Positions 42,465-52,097 of a DNA stretch of 64,000 bases are shown one piece after another. This DNA comes from Vreelandella olivaria (GTDB lineage: Bacteria > Pseudomonadota > Gammaproteobacteria > Pseudomonadales > Halomonadaceae). The DNA is taken from the NCBI GenBank assembly GCA_004295565.1, contig AP019416.1, positions 3,100,001 through 3,164,000 on the forward strand, written 5' to 3'. Both the position numbers and the translations under genes were made by a program. The notes beneath the pieces are model-generated. The model saw only the letters and a program-made list of their open reading frames with translations, did no database searches and was not told the DNA's origin. Position 1 is the stretch's first letter. The number at the start of each line of letters is the position of its first letter.

Positions 42465-44000
42465 TCACTGCATCTTATCGCGCATCCAGGGCTGGTAGCG
42501 GCACAGCCGCGCCCGCCCTTCTGTTTTGCGCGATACATCGCAATATCCGCTTGTTTAAGCACTTCTTCGTGGTCACAGTCGGCGGTCGTAAAACAGGTGT
42601 AACCTATGCTGGGTGTTACTTCCGTATCGTGGCTTGCCAATCGGTAAGGCGGAGAGAGCACCTGCTGAACCTCATGCATATAACGCTCAGCGCGTGCTTC
42701 AAGGGTCGCCTCTGTTTCCTCTTCAAACATCGCGAGTAACACAAATTCATCACCGCTGAGACGAGCGGCCATATCTCCCTCACTCAGACAACGTTCAAGC
42801 CGATGTGCGACCTGCACCAATAGATCGTCCCCTGTAGCATGCCCCCAGGTATCGTTAATCAACTTAAAACGATCCAGGTCTAAAAACATCAGTAACCCAG
42901 GCTGCGTTTCGGTTTGCTTTTTTGCCGCAGAGCGCTTCCAACCGTTCGATAAATAGCCGCCGATTAGGCAAATCGGTTAGCGCGTCATAGTTGGCTTGGC
43001 GATAAATCATCTCTTCGTTGCGCTTACGCTCAGTAAAATCCTCAACGATGACCACGCCACCCACAATCTCATCATCAACGCTATGCACACCATTAAAGAA
43101 AGCCCGCACGGGTGTACCTTCTGCGCGGTTGGATACACAGGGCATCAGCAACGTGCCTTCGTAATACCCCGCCCCTTTATCCAGGGCGTTTTGAACAGCC
43201 GAAGCCACATCAGCATCCGCCCCTTCCACATACAAACGCCCTGTAACCTAGCTCGGTCGATGGAGAGTATTTCTAATAGCTTGTTATTGCAGTCGGTGAC
43301 ACGCCCTTTCCTGTCGAAGTGTAGGACGCCCAGCGGTGAGTGCTGAAAAATCGACAGGTAGCGATTTTCGCTCTCCACTAGCTGTGTTTCACGAGCGGCC
43401 ATGGTCAAGCGCAATTCGATATTGTTATGAATCAAACGACCTAAACGATGGCTGGTAGCGATTAGTAATGACACAAAAACGCCCAACAAAATACCAATCA
43501 TAGTGTGTGTTGGGGCGTCAGAAAATATAAATGATAGCTGGAGTGGAATCGCGATAGGCAGTATGAAGAAAAGCACCATCCACCATAGAGCAGACAGCAT
43601 CGTCACACATCCCGCCGCCACACCAGATAGAACAATAGCTAAAGCTGCAGCCTGCTCAGGCCGTTCACCGTCAAACATTAGCAAGCCGCCCGCGCCCCAC
43701 ACGCATCCCGTCAGAAATACCGTAATGACAAACAAACGCAGCCAACGTGGGCGCTCTTGCTCAGCTGAAGAGGCGCGTAAAAGTAGACAGCTATTCTCAA
43801 ACGTAACCCATAAACCAATAATATCGCGATAAGCCAGCCCAGTAGTACAACGACGCTCACCATTTCTTTCATAAGAAATGCTAATAAAATAGCGCCTAAG
43901 ACACCCGCGAAAACGGGCTGCCAAACATTGCCATATAGCAAACGTACTTTTCGTTGCGCAGATGTTGTGAACGATTTTTCTCGTCGAATGAATCATCCAT
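42465..44000 (-). CDS. membrane-bound PAS-GGDEF diguanylate cyclase, frameshifted
   Basis: About 512 residues. N-terminal six-segment membrane region (WQPVFAGVLGAILLAFLMKEM; VVLLGWLIAILLVYGLRLR; LFVITVFLTGCVWGAGG; AALAIVLSGVAAGCVTML), then a PAS domain (SENRYLSIFQHSPLGVLHFD...EDFTERKRNEE) and a GGDEF domain: YDALTDLPNRRLFIERL, FLDLDRFKLINDTWGHATGD, active loop RLSGDEF. SGDEF is a permitted variant. The inhibitory RxxD site is not evident at the usual position (GDMAARLSGDEF). Shifts near 43780, 43240, 42900 and 42515; repaired end RARLCRYQPWMRDKMQ. ATG at 43998-44000 follows GGAAGGTTGTAA. It makes cyclic di-GMP; signal unknown. Confidence 0.88.
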
Positions 44001-44280
44001 TTACAACCTTCCATTTGTTTTTGTGCAACATGTCGAAAAACTAAGAAAAAATAAGCAATTCGTATATAAAAGCGTCGAACTAGGTTAGGTGCAAAGAAGA
44101 GATTCGGATAACATAATGAGGTCAGAATAAAGAAAAGACTAACACTTAGCACTTCAAGAATTGTTAAATTTCATGAACTTCGAAAAACGCTAATTTCACT
44201 AACTATCTAAAATTAAATGCACCTCAGCTCTTGGAAGTTACTCCAATAGCTGGGTGCAGCTAAACGGACAGTTTTAGAAA
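44001..44280. other. AT-rich intergenic region upstream of the diguanylate cyclase
   Basis: About 280 bases, noticeably AT-rich. No gene supported. It holds the cyclase promoter region on the minus strand and the purK 3' flank (the palindrome AGCTATTGGAGTAACTTCCAAGAGCT-like stretch around 44225-44255 is imperfect). I see no clear promoter. Confidence 0.35.
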
Positions 44281-45448
44281 TTACTGCTTAATGGAAAAGC
44301 TTAAGGCTGGAGGCGGCGCCTCCGGTAGTAAGGCACTGCAGGCGTTCACTTTTTCCAGCAGTTCGGCATGGTTAGGTGCGAGGATATTCACGTGGGCGAG
44401 CTTGCGGCCAGCGCGCTCAGCTTTGTCATAGCGATGCAGATGTGTATTAGCAAGCGCCAAAATCGCTGCGTTGTCGCCTTCACGACCAATCACGTTAATC
44501 ATGCAGGTAGGCGCAATCGCTTGGGTATCGCCTAAGGGTAAGCCCTGTATCGCCCGCAGGTGGTTTTCAAACTGGCTGGTCACTGCACCATCCATCGTCC
44601 AGTGGCCGGAGTTATGAACGCGGGGGCCATTTCGTTGGCCAGCAGGCTACCATCACGAGTTTGAAACAACTCTAGCGCCAGCACACCCACGTAATCCAGC
44701 TCATCCAACAGCGCGCGAATATAGCCATCAGCGGTCTGCTGAACGCTGGCATCCAGGTCAGGCAGCGGTGCCACGGAGTAGCGGAGGATGCCATCCACAT
44801 GCTGGTTTTCAGCCATGGGGTAGAACACTACTTCACCATCGCGCCCCCGCACGGCAATCATCGAGACTTCCCGCACGAAGTCGACGAATGCTTCAACCAC
44901 CAACTGTGAATGACCGATAGCGTTCCACGCCTCGAAGGCCTGCTCTGGCTGCTTTAATACCGCCTGCCCCTTGCCGTCGTAACCTTCAGTGACCGACTTA
45001 GCCACCACCGGGCAACCCAATTCACGGGCGGCCGCTTCGAGCTGCTCGGCGCTCTCTACCACCCGATAGGCAGGTGTGGGGATGCCTAAACGATCGAACA
45101 GCGTCTTCTCCTCGACCCGGTTCTGGCACACTTCAATGGCGCGACTGCTGGGGTAAACCGGCTTGTGCTCCTCAATCTCGCGCACCAGTTGAACGGGCAG
45201 GTGTTCGAACTCGTAAGTCACCACATCAACCTTGGCCAAAAACTCAGCCAAGTACTGGTTGCCAGGATCGACAATCACCTCACCGATGCCTGCACTGGGG
45301 TGACCGGTGGTATCCAGAAAGGTAAAACGATTCCCCAGCGGATAACCTGCCAGCGCTAACATACGCCCCAATTGGCCTGCGCCAAGTACGCCGATGTTTT
45401 TGCAACGTCGGTTTTGACAACGGCGCTCTTTGCAATACCAGAGTTCAT
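44281..45448 (-). CDS. purK: 5-(carboxyamino)imidazole ribonucleotide synthase PurK, frameshifted
   Basis: ATP-grasp enzyme converting AIR, bicarbonate and ATP to N5-CAIR in purine synthesis. NIGVLGAGQLGRMLALAGYPLG, CPVVAKSVTEGYDGKGQAVL (ATP-binding), VEAFVDFVREVSMIAVRG, LALELFQTRDGSLLANEMAPR, NSGHWTMDGAVTSQFENHLRAI across a shift near 44605, end LSFSIKQ. A shift near 45405 links a short N-terminal extension (MNSGIAKSAVVKTDVAK). About 389 residues. It follows purE by 11 bases. Confidence 0.95.
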
Positions 45449-45459
45449 GGACAGGCTCC

Positions 45460-45975
45460 TTATTCCGCTTCCGGCTCGGGGCGCGGGTCAGGGTTGTCGA
45501 GGACTTTCTGCGTCTGCTCTGCACGAAACGCTTCTACCGCACTTCTCACGGTCTCATCTTGCAGACCAACAATCTGCGCTGCTAACAAACCAGCGTTAGT
45601 CGCGCCCGCTTTGCCAATCGCCAGGGTGCCTACCGCAATGCCGCCGGGCATCTGGGCAATGGAGAGCAGCGAATCCAAACCTTTTAGCGCTTTCGACTCA
45701 ACAGGCACGCCCAGCACGGGTAGCGGCGTCTGCGAGGCCACCATGCCCGGCAAGTGGGCTGCACCGCCCGCGCCCGCCACAATTACCTGCAAGCCGCGCT
45801 CGGCCGCACTCTTGGCATAATCGAACAGCAGGTCAGGCGTGCGGTGCGCCGAGACCACACGGGTTTCATAAGCCACGCCCAAACGCTCCAGCATGGAGAC
45901 AGCATGCTCCATAACCGGCCAATCAGACTTGGATCCCATGATCACGCCCACCTTGGGTGCGCTGTTCGACGACAT
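45460..45975 (-). CDS. purE: N5-carboxyaminoimidazole ribonucleotide mutase PurE
   Basis: 171 residues, intact. [17 protein letters not shown] (phosphate loop), [49 protein letters not shown]. Converts N5-CAIR to CAIR in the step after PurK. ATG at 45975 (MSSNSAPK) is chosen because it begins just before the fold; the longer frame upstream has no support. First gene of the purEK operon. Confidence 0.97.
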   Translation of the reverse strand: MSSNSAPKVGVIMGSKSDWPVMEHAVSMLERLGVAYETRVVSAHRTPDLLFDYAKSAAERGLQVIVAGAGGAAHLPGMVASQTPLPVLGVPVESKALKGLDSLLSIAQMPGGIAVGTLAIGKAGATNAGLLAAQIVGLQDETVRSAVEAFRAEQTQKVLDNPDPRPEPEAE

Positions 45976-46194
45976 GCAAAACTCCTCGGCCCAACGGCCT
46001 AAAAAAAGCGAAACCGAATGAAAAAACAGCGTGCGCTGCATCAGGCACACATCAAAATTGGAAGGCGGATAGTCTACCAGAGCCACGGCGTTTGCGGGCT
46101 TTGTCGAGGTCGTGAAATTTTCATCAAAATAGGCATTGAAATACGCACCGGTTGGCGGCATTGTGTGATTGTCATTTCAGACTGATGGAGCCAC

Positions 46195-46469
46195 ATGAGC
46201 ACGGCACGCGCAACTGCCACTGCGGAACAGCTTGATCCTCCGCGAAGCAGCCCTGACCTCGACGTCAGGGAACTTGAAAAAACGTACGCGATTAATGCGT
46301 ATTATCACGCGTCTGATCGCCGTATCAGACCTAGGAAGCCGAGAGATTGCCCGCCGGGCAGGGCTTCCGGTTCAGAAAAATTAGCGACCTGCTCGCCGGA
46401 AGGCTTGAGCACCTGGGGGTAGATGAACTTCACGCCCTACGTCGCACCTTAGAGCTGGAGGCGCCATAG
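46195..46469 (+). CDS. small HTH protein (Xre-like), frameshifted
   Basis: About 91 residues after two shifts, near 46282 (A6 run) and 46380 (A5 run). The first part is polar (MSTARATATAEQLDPPRSSP); the second reads RTRLMRIITRLIAVSDLG then a plausible helix-turn-helix, SREIARRAGLPVQKISDLLAGRLEHLGVDEL. This resembles the small Xre/HigA-like group in which the HTH recognition helix precedes a D-L-L-x-G-R-L motif. ATG follows TGGAGCCAC. No toxin partner is adjacent. Function unknown. Confidence 0.6.
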
Positions 46470-46482
46470 CCAAAAACCAATC

Positions 46483-46511
46483 AACGCCTCGCTTAAGCGA
46501 GGCGTTTTATA
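46483..46511. terminator. palindromic intrinsic terminator
   Basis: AACGCCTCGC (46483-46492), loop TTAA, GCGAGGCGTT (46497-46506), then TTATATT. It lies between the convergent HTH gene and the small gene below. Confidence 0.85.
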
Positions 46512-46524
46512 TTCTCGATAGCCG

Positions 46525-46701
46525 TTAATCTTCGCGCTGCTCTAACGCCTCTGCAGCCTGAATAGCCTCCTTTTTGGAGGTATGTTCGGAAACGACAACT
46601 TCGTTTTCGGGCACTGTCTCATCAATTACCAGCCACCCTGTGACAGTCTCGTTTAGATCGTCGGCATCAATAACGGGGTCAATACGGGCTTGTCTAGACA
46701 T
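46525..46701 (-). CDS. small acidic protein, 58 residues
   Basis: A short gene with a good ribosome site (AAGGAGTCTGTA before the ATG at 46699-46701). It starts MSRQARIDPVIDADDLNETV and continues GWLVIDETVP..VVSEHTSKKEAIQAAEAL. The last part (W-x-V ... S-x-H-x-T-K-K-E-A-I-x-A-A) resembles DUF2188-type small proteins. It is strongly acidic, common for proteins of halophilic bacteria. No function can be assigned. Confidence 0.65.
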   Translation of the reverse strand: MSRQARIDPVIDADDLNETVTGWLVIDETVPENEVVVSEHTSKKEAIQAAEALEQRED

Positions 46702-46743
46702 TACAGACTCCTTGTCAATTTCTCAGTAAAGCGATGTAGTTGG

Positions 46744-46962
46744 TTAAAACTGCATATTACTGGGCTCTTCCATTACTTCTTCCCCAGCTGGGGGACGGTT
46801 AAGTTCATTACAGGCACACCCTTCATGAATACACTCCCTTCCAGCAGGGTGGCCAGCGGCACATGCCGTACAGCAATAGGTGCGCCCTTCACTGATAGCC
46901 GCATGCTCGCTGGAAACCTGATGTTCACAGCCGATACAAGCACACACTCCCATGTCAGTCAT
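46744..46962 (-). CDS. bacterial metallothionein (SmtA/BmtA family)
   Basis: 72 residues with nine cysteines: CACIGC, then YCCTAC and ECIHEGCAC, and His residues typical of the zinc-ribbon-like bacterial MT (GxAYCxxxCAxxHPxGxxC pattern, here GRTYCCTACAAGHPAGREC). It sequesters zinc, cadmium or copper. ATG at 46960-46962 follows GGGAGACGTCATT; the longer frame to 47094 has no support. It lies 134 bases after the chrA stop on the same strand. The family fit is good; the metal preference is not known. Confidence 0.93.
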   Translation of the reverse strand: MTDMGVCACIGCEHQVSSEHAAISEGRTYCCTACAAGHPAGRECIHEGCACNELNRPPAGEEVMEEPSNMQF

Positions 46963-47100
46963 AATGACGTCTCCCAAGTTTGCCATTAATTGCACCTTTA
47001 CCAGCGTAGAAGATAACCACTGAGTAGGTAAAACTTGAGACGCACGCGATACAAGCGTTAGGTTATTAACCATCATGCCTGCAGTTTGAAGCATCGACGT

Positions 47101-48296
47101 CTACTGAAGAGGAATAAATACCCCTGCAACCGCCAATAGGGCCACCACTACCCAAGCGGGCAGCTTCCAAACGGTTAATAGCAAGAAACCGGTGAGCGCC
47201 AGGGCAAACTCTTCTGCACCAATGATCGCGCTTGTCCACACCGGCTGATAGAGCGCTGCACCTAAAATGCCCACCACTGCGGCATTGGCACCGCGCATCA
47301 GTGCCTGGGCGCTTTCCCACTGACGGAATTGATTCCAAAACGGCAGTACGCCCACTAACAGCAAAAAGCCAGGAATAAAGATCGCCAGCAGTGCCAGCAA
47401 GGCACCGGCGAGAGCATTTATACCGGGCAGCAGCGCGCCTAAATAAGCCGCAAAGGTAAATAGCGGCCCTGGCACCGCCTGGGCGGCTCCGTAACCAGCC
47501 AAAAATTCATCCGGCGTCACCCAGCCCGACTGCACCACTTCCGCTTCCAACAGCGGCAGCACCACGTGACCGCCGCCAAACACTAATGCACCTGAACGAT
47601 AAAACGCATCGGCGATCTCCAGCCAAGCCGCCATACCCGCCAACAATGGCAACAAAATCAACAGCCCTGCGAATCCTCCCAGCGCCACTATGCCCACCTT
47701 CCGCGTGACAGGAAAATGCAGCGACTCACTTGCTGTGACAGCAGCACTATCGCGGCACAGCGCTAGCCCGGCTAAGCCCCCAGCACAATCGCCGAAACCT
47801 GGCCCAGCGGGCCGCTGACTAACACCACCGTAAATATCGCCACAAGTGCGATTCCCGTGCGGGTTTTATCCGGGCAGAGGTTACGCGCCATGCCCCACAC
47901 CGCGTGGGCTACTATCGCCACCGCCACCACTTTTAAGCCATGGATAATGCCACTGGCAATGGGGCCATCCAACACCGCCGCGCCAAACGCAAACAGCACC
48001 AGGATGATCGCTGAGGGCAGCGTAAACGCCAGCCACGCCATGGCAGCTCCCCAAGGCCCCGCACGCAGTAAGCCCAGGGCAAAGCCCACCTGGCTACTGG
48101 CTGGCCCCGGCAAGAACTGACACAGCGCCACTAGATCAGCGTAGGCCTGCTCAGAGAGCCACTGCCGACGCTCGACAAAGGCCGTGCGAAAATACCCCAG
48201 ATGCGCCACCGGGCCACCAAAGGAAGTTAAGCCGAGCGCTAAGAATGCCCAAAACACCTCACCTATGCGCCCGCGTGCCTGCGTTTGCTCCACCAT
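47101..48296 (-). CDS. chrA: chromate efflux transporter ChrA, frameshifted
   Basis: CHR-family exporter of about 398 residues with two homologous halves. First half: ALGLTSFGGPVAHLGYFRTAFVERRQWLSEQAYADLVALCQFLPGPASSQVGFALG. Second half: GALVFGGGHVVLPLLEAEVV...PDEFLAGYGAAQAVPGPLFTFAAYLG. The two are joined across a shift in the linker near 47740. It exports chromate or, physiologically, sulfate-like anions. The start (ATG 48294-48296 or GTG 48305) is uncertain. Together with the metallothionein gene it forms a small metal-resistance group. Confidence 0.92.
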
Positions 48297-48320
48297 TTTG
48301 GCCACCTGTTTGTTATCCCA

Positions 48321-48360
48321 ATAAAAAAGCGCAAGGCTTTTATACTAAGCCCTGCGCTTT
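48321..48360 (-). terminator. intrinsic terminator of ilvD
   Basis: On the minus strand AAAGCGCAGGGCTT (48360-48347), a 7-base loop, then AAGCCTTGCGCTTT (48339-48326) with one mismatch, followed by TTTATT. It lies 50 bases past the ilvD stop. Confidence 0.85.
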
Positions 48361-48411
48361 AAGTCTTTATGACAGCGTGTTTATAAGAATACGCTCGTCA
48401 CGGCAATACGT

Positions 48412-50094
48412 TTATTCCTGGTCAGTCACCGCACCGGTACTGGCCGAGCTAACTCAGACGCGCATATTTGGCCAGCACACCGCGGGTGTAGCGGGGTTCA
48501 GGCTGCTGCCAGGCAGCGCGACGGCGCATCAGCTCTTCATCGGAGAGATCCACGTCGATGGTATCTGCTTCCGCATCGATGGTGATGGTATCGCCATCCT
48601 CCACCAGCGCCAGCGGGCCGCCGTCGAAGGCTTCCGGCGACACATGGCCGACCACAAAACCGTGGCTGCCACCGGAGAAGCGCCCATCGGTAATCAGCGC
48701 CACGTCGTTACCCAAACCACGGCCCATAATCGCGGATGTAGGTGTCAGCATTTCGCGCATACCGGGACCGCCTTTGGGCCCTTCATAGCGAATCACCACC
48801 ACATCGCCAGCAACGACGGTGCCATCATTAATACGCGCTTGAGCTTCTTCTTCCGAACCGAACACCCGTGCCGAGCCAGAGAAGCGCGTGCCCTCTTTGC
48901 CGGTAATCTTCGCAACCGCCCCTTCCGGAGCAAGGTTGCCATAGAGCATGCGCAGATGGCTTTCGGTTTTAATCGGATTACCGAGCGGTGCAATAATTGG
49001 CGGCTCGGCAGGATAAGGCGCGACCTCGGCCAGGTTCTCTTCCAGCGTTTTACCAGTGACGGTCAAACAGTTGCCGTTGAGAAGACCCGCGTCCAGCAGG
49101 ATCTTCATCAGCGGCTGAATACCGCCAATTGCCACCAGTTCGCTCATCATATAGTGGCCGCTGGGGCTGGGTCAGCGAGTACCGGCACACGCTTACCAAT
49201 CTCGGTGAAATCGGCCAGCGACAGCTCAACGCCGATGGTGCGCGCCATGGCGATCAGATGGAGCACCGCATTGGTAGAGCCGCCCAGAGCAATCACCACG
49301 GTAATCGCGTTCTCAAACGCTTCCCGGGTCATAATATCGGAAGGCTTGATATCGTCGGCCAGCAGCGCCAGCACTGCCTCGCCCGCGGCTTTACAGTCGT
49401 CGCGCTTCTCTTGGGAGATGGCATTTTGCGCCGAGCTGCCCGGCAGGCTCATGCCCAACGCTTCAATTGCCGACGCCATGGTGTTGGCGGTATACATGCC
49501 ACCACAAGAGCCGGGGCCAGGAATCGCCGTCTCTTCAATATTTTTAAGCTCGATGAGGTCGATATCACCACGGGAGTGAGCGCCCATCGCCTCAAAAACC
49601 GAGACGATATCGGTATGCCCTTTGCCAGGCATAATGGTGCCGCCGTAAACAAACACGCTGGGGCGGTTTAAGCGCGCCAGCCCCATCAGGCAGCCTGGCA
49701 TGTTCTTATCGCACCCGCCAATGGCGACAAGGCCATCAAAGCCTTCACAGCCCGCCACAGTTTCGATGGAGTCGGCGATCACTTCCCGGGACACCAGCGA
49801 ATACTTCATTCCCTCGGTGCCATTGGCAATACCATCGGAAATGGTGATGGTATTGAAAATCACACCCTTACCACCGCCTGCATCGGCGCCATCGCGGGCG
49901 AACTCGGCCAGTTCATTAATATGGCTATTGCAGGGCGTCACCATGCTCCAGGTAGAGGCAATCCCCACCTGAGGCTTTTTGAAATCTTCGTCGTTAAAGC
50001 CCACGGCGCGCAGCATAGCGCGGCTGGCGGCTTTGCCTGGGCCATCGACCACTTGGGAAGAGTGGCGGCGGGAATTGTTTTCAGGCTCGTTCAT
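48412..50094 (-). CDS. ilvD: dihydroxy-acid dehydratase IlvD, frameshifted
   Basis: Iron-sulfur dehydratase of branched-chain amino acid synthesis, about 561 residues. Cluster cysteines in [10 protein letters not shown] and [13 protein letters not shown], plus the N-terminal MVTPCNSH. Substrate loop [15 protein letters not shown] and [15 protein letters not shown]. Shifts near 49155 and 48450; repair restores the family end [12 protein letters not shown] with stop at 48412-48414. ATG at 50092-50094 after GAGAGATCCCC. Monocistronic. Confidence 0.96.
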
Positions 50095-50218
50095 GGGGAT
50101 CTCTCTTAGCGTTGTCCACGGTATCCGCATAGCTTGGCGATATTATCCTCATCCCGCAAGATGATTAACTGCTGACACCATGGCGTTCTCCCCATCGTTT
50201 CTTTGCTTTTGATTAGGC

Positions 50219-50258
50219 GTCAACCAAAGTTGACACTCGTAGAACTGCCAACTATAGT
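50219..50258 (+). promoter_or_regulatory. promoter with overlapping operator of the higBA-like pair
   Basis: TTGACA (50230-50235), 17-base spacer, TATAGT (50253-50258), almost consensus, and just 7 bases before the toxin ATG. The inverted repeat GTCAAC-CAAA-GTTGAC (50219-50234) overlaps the -35, a good place for autorepression by the antitoxin. Confidence 0.75.
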
Positions 50259-50265
50259 TATCAAT

Positions 50266-50562
50266 ATGGTCGAGTTGATTAAAACCGATGTTTTCGATAG
50301 ATGGCTACGAGAGCTTCGCGATATCCGTGCCCGCGCCAAGGTTGAAGCCCGCATCCGACGTTTGAGTCTGGGCAACCCTGGAGATGTGAAGCCGGTCGGT
50401 AAAGGCGTTTCTGAACTGCGAATTCCTTATGGGCCAGGCTACCGCGTCTATTATATTACCAAGGGGCCAGTAATCGTGGTTCTGCTGTGCGGTGGTGATA
50501 AAGCCACCCAATCCCACGATATCGAACTAGCCAAAGCCATTGCCGCGCAATGGAAGGAGTAA
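50266..50562 (+). CDS. type II toxin, HigB/RelE-superfamily (Gp49-like)
   Basis: 98 residues: LIKTDVFDRWLRELRDIRARAKVEARIRRLSLGNPGDVKPVGKGVSELRIPYGPGYRVYYI, a ParE/RelE fold of the PF05973-type, probably an mRNA-interfering nuclease; here only the segments FDRWLRELRD, GVSELRIPYGPGYRVYY and LLCGGDKATQ are quoted as diagnostic. Catalytic basic/aromatic residues look present. It precedes its antitoxin by 2 bases; toxin-first order is typical of higBA. ATG at 50266 is chosen because the promoter leaves no room for earlier starts. Confidence 0.9.
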   Translation: MVELIKTDVFDRWLRELRDIRARAKVEARIRRLSLGNPGDVKPVGKGVSELRIPYGPGYRVYYITKGPVIVVLLCGGDKATQSHDIELAKAIAAQWKE

Positions 50563-50564
50563 CC

Positions 50565-50879
50565 ATGACCGTTCCTAATGTCACTTTCAGCCACTACGAT
50601 ACTGCTGATTATCTTCAAACTGAGGAAGATATTGCGGCCTATCTTGAGGCAGTAATGGAAGAAAATGATCCTGCTCTTCTTGCCGCCGCACTTGGTGATA
50701 TCGCCCGTGCCCGCAACATGAGCCAACTCGCCAAAGACGTAGGCATGAGCCGTGAAGGGCTCTATAAAGCCCTGTCCGGGGAAGGCAATCCAGCATTTTC
50801 GACCATCAGCAAGGTCGCTAATTCCTTGGGGATGCGCCTATCTATTAAACCGCTATCGCGGCCAGAAGCGGGCAGCTAG
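50565..50879 (+). CDS. antitoxin of the HigA/Xre type
   Basis: 104 residues with an HTH: ARARNMSQLAKDVGMSREGLYKALSGEGNPAFSTISKVANSLGMRLSI. It is a typical 'addiction module antidote' of the HigA group, in which the C-terminal HTH binds the operator while the N-terminus (TADYLQTEEDIAAYLEAV) neutralises the toxin. ATG follows GGAGTAACC. Ends 94 bases before the convergent RES toxin gene. Confidence 0.92.
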   Translation: MTVPNVTFSHYDTADYLQTEEDIAAYLEAVMEENDPALLAAALGDIARARNMSQLAKDVGMSREGLYKALSGEGNPAFSTISKVANSLGMRLSIKPLSRPEAGS

Positions 50880-50972
50880 GACGGCCTAGCGAGCATCGCG
50901 GAAAACGATTAACTTATGATACCTAGCTCTACAACATGACCTCTGTCTTAAAAGAAGATCAAAATAAAACAA

Positions 50973-51492
50973 TTACTGCCAGGAGCGCGCGTTGTGGGGC
51001 AAATCACCTTTCGGATCATAGACCTCTAGGCTATCGTTTTCTGTTAACGTTTCGGTATAGAGGACGAGATTAGTACCTGAAGCATGTGCCAAAGATGGAA
51101 ACAGTATTCCTTTAGCACCTTGCTCCAACGCCATATCGCCTAATAGCCAGCTAGGCGGCTCAATGCGCTGATTAAACCAATACTTACGCCAGTCACAGTT
51201 GAGCTCTTGCCACAGGCTGTCCCATTTTGAGTTATAGCCTGATCGAAAATCGACAATATTAGTTACGCTGACCGTATAGCTGACAATCAGCCCAGGCGGC
51301 ATCAATGCAGAAAGCTGCTTGTATTCCGCTAACGCTGTTTGTTCCTCAAGCGAAAGATATAATGCATCTACACCAACACGGTTCAGTCGACCGCCATGCT
51401 CTCTCGCACCGGCCCCACTGGTAGGGAGAAAACGCCCAGCGCGGAACATGTACACGGTATGCCTGAGCTTTCAGCTCCGGCAGCACTATCAT
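50973..51492 (-). CDS. RES-domain toxin, one frameshift
   Basis: About 173 residues. N-terminus MIVLPELKAQAYRVHVPRWAFSP, then after a shift near 51430 TSGAGAREHGGRLNRVGVDALYLSLEEQ, followed by EPPSWLLGDMALEQGAKGILFPSLAHASGTNLVLY. RES toxins are ADP-ribosyltransferase-fold enzymes that consume NAD+. The signature R-x-x...GGR-x-N and the C-terminal S-x-A are present. Start overlaps the antitoxin stop by ATGA, so translation is coupled. Confidence 0.88.
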
Positions 51493-51920
51493 CCCACCAC
51501 ACCTGCTTGCAGCGACTGAACATAGCGCAATAGGTCTACTGCGCGCCCTTCACTTACGAGTTGCTCGGGTGTTTTATAGTCAAATGCACTAAGCGGCTCA
51601 TTGCGAAACCAAAACAGGGCGTCATGGAAGTCACCATTAATATCCGCCGCGGCGCCGAGCACACGGAGTGCATCCCGCAGATAACGTTGGAGTTTTTCTG
51701 CCCCCTGGGCACGTGAGATCGTCGTACGATGAACGTGCGCTTGACTAGCAAGCGTTTGAATATCGATGCTCAATGCACTGGCAAACAACTTCGGGTTAAT
51801 CAGTGGGTGGCGATCTTCACGAGCAGCGCCTTTCAAGTCAGCCAAAAACCGCTCGAACGAATCAGGCACCAGATACCCGGAAGGCTCATTAAGTGATTCT
51901 TTTACATTGCCCATTGCCAT
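51489..51920 (-). CDS. antitoxin of the RES pair (ParS/Xre, DUF2384 type)
   Basis: 143 residues. An Xre-like N-terminal HTH (ALSIDIQTLASQAHVHRTTISR) and a C-terminal DUF2384/MbcA-type helix set (LRDALRVLGAAADINGDFHDALFWFRNEPLSAFDYKTPEQLVSEGRAVDLLRYVQSL), in which the FRNEPLSAFDYKTP and GRAVDLL segments are diagnostic. ATG at 51918-51920 follows GGAGGTTGCCG. First gene of the pair; binds and neutralises the RES toxin. Confidence 0.9.
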   Translation of the reverse strand: MAMGNVKESLNEPSGYLVPDSFERFLADLKGAAREDRHPLINPKLFASALSIDIQTLASQAHVHRTTISRAQGAEKLQRYLRDALRVLGAAADINGDFHDALFWFRNEPLSAFDYKTPEQLVSEGRAVDLLRYVQSLQAGVVG

Positions 51921-52097
51921 CGGCAACCTCCTGCTACGCCTATACAACCAATATACAACTTATATGCATCACATATTCATCATAGCAGCTCTCAAACAGG
52001 ACGCTAGGGTTTCAAGCTTCAGAACTAAACTTATGGCACCATACACTTAGTCGCCCCGCCACCGCCGTGAGGCACCATTCATTAAGGAACATCGTGC

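Noticed and set aside
48245-49579. 444-codon plus-strand ORF across chrA start and ilvD
   Set aside because: Antisense shadow of ilvD. The encoded protein is Thr/Arg/His-rich with no domain.
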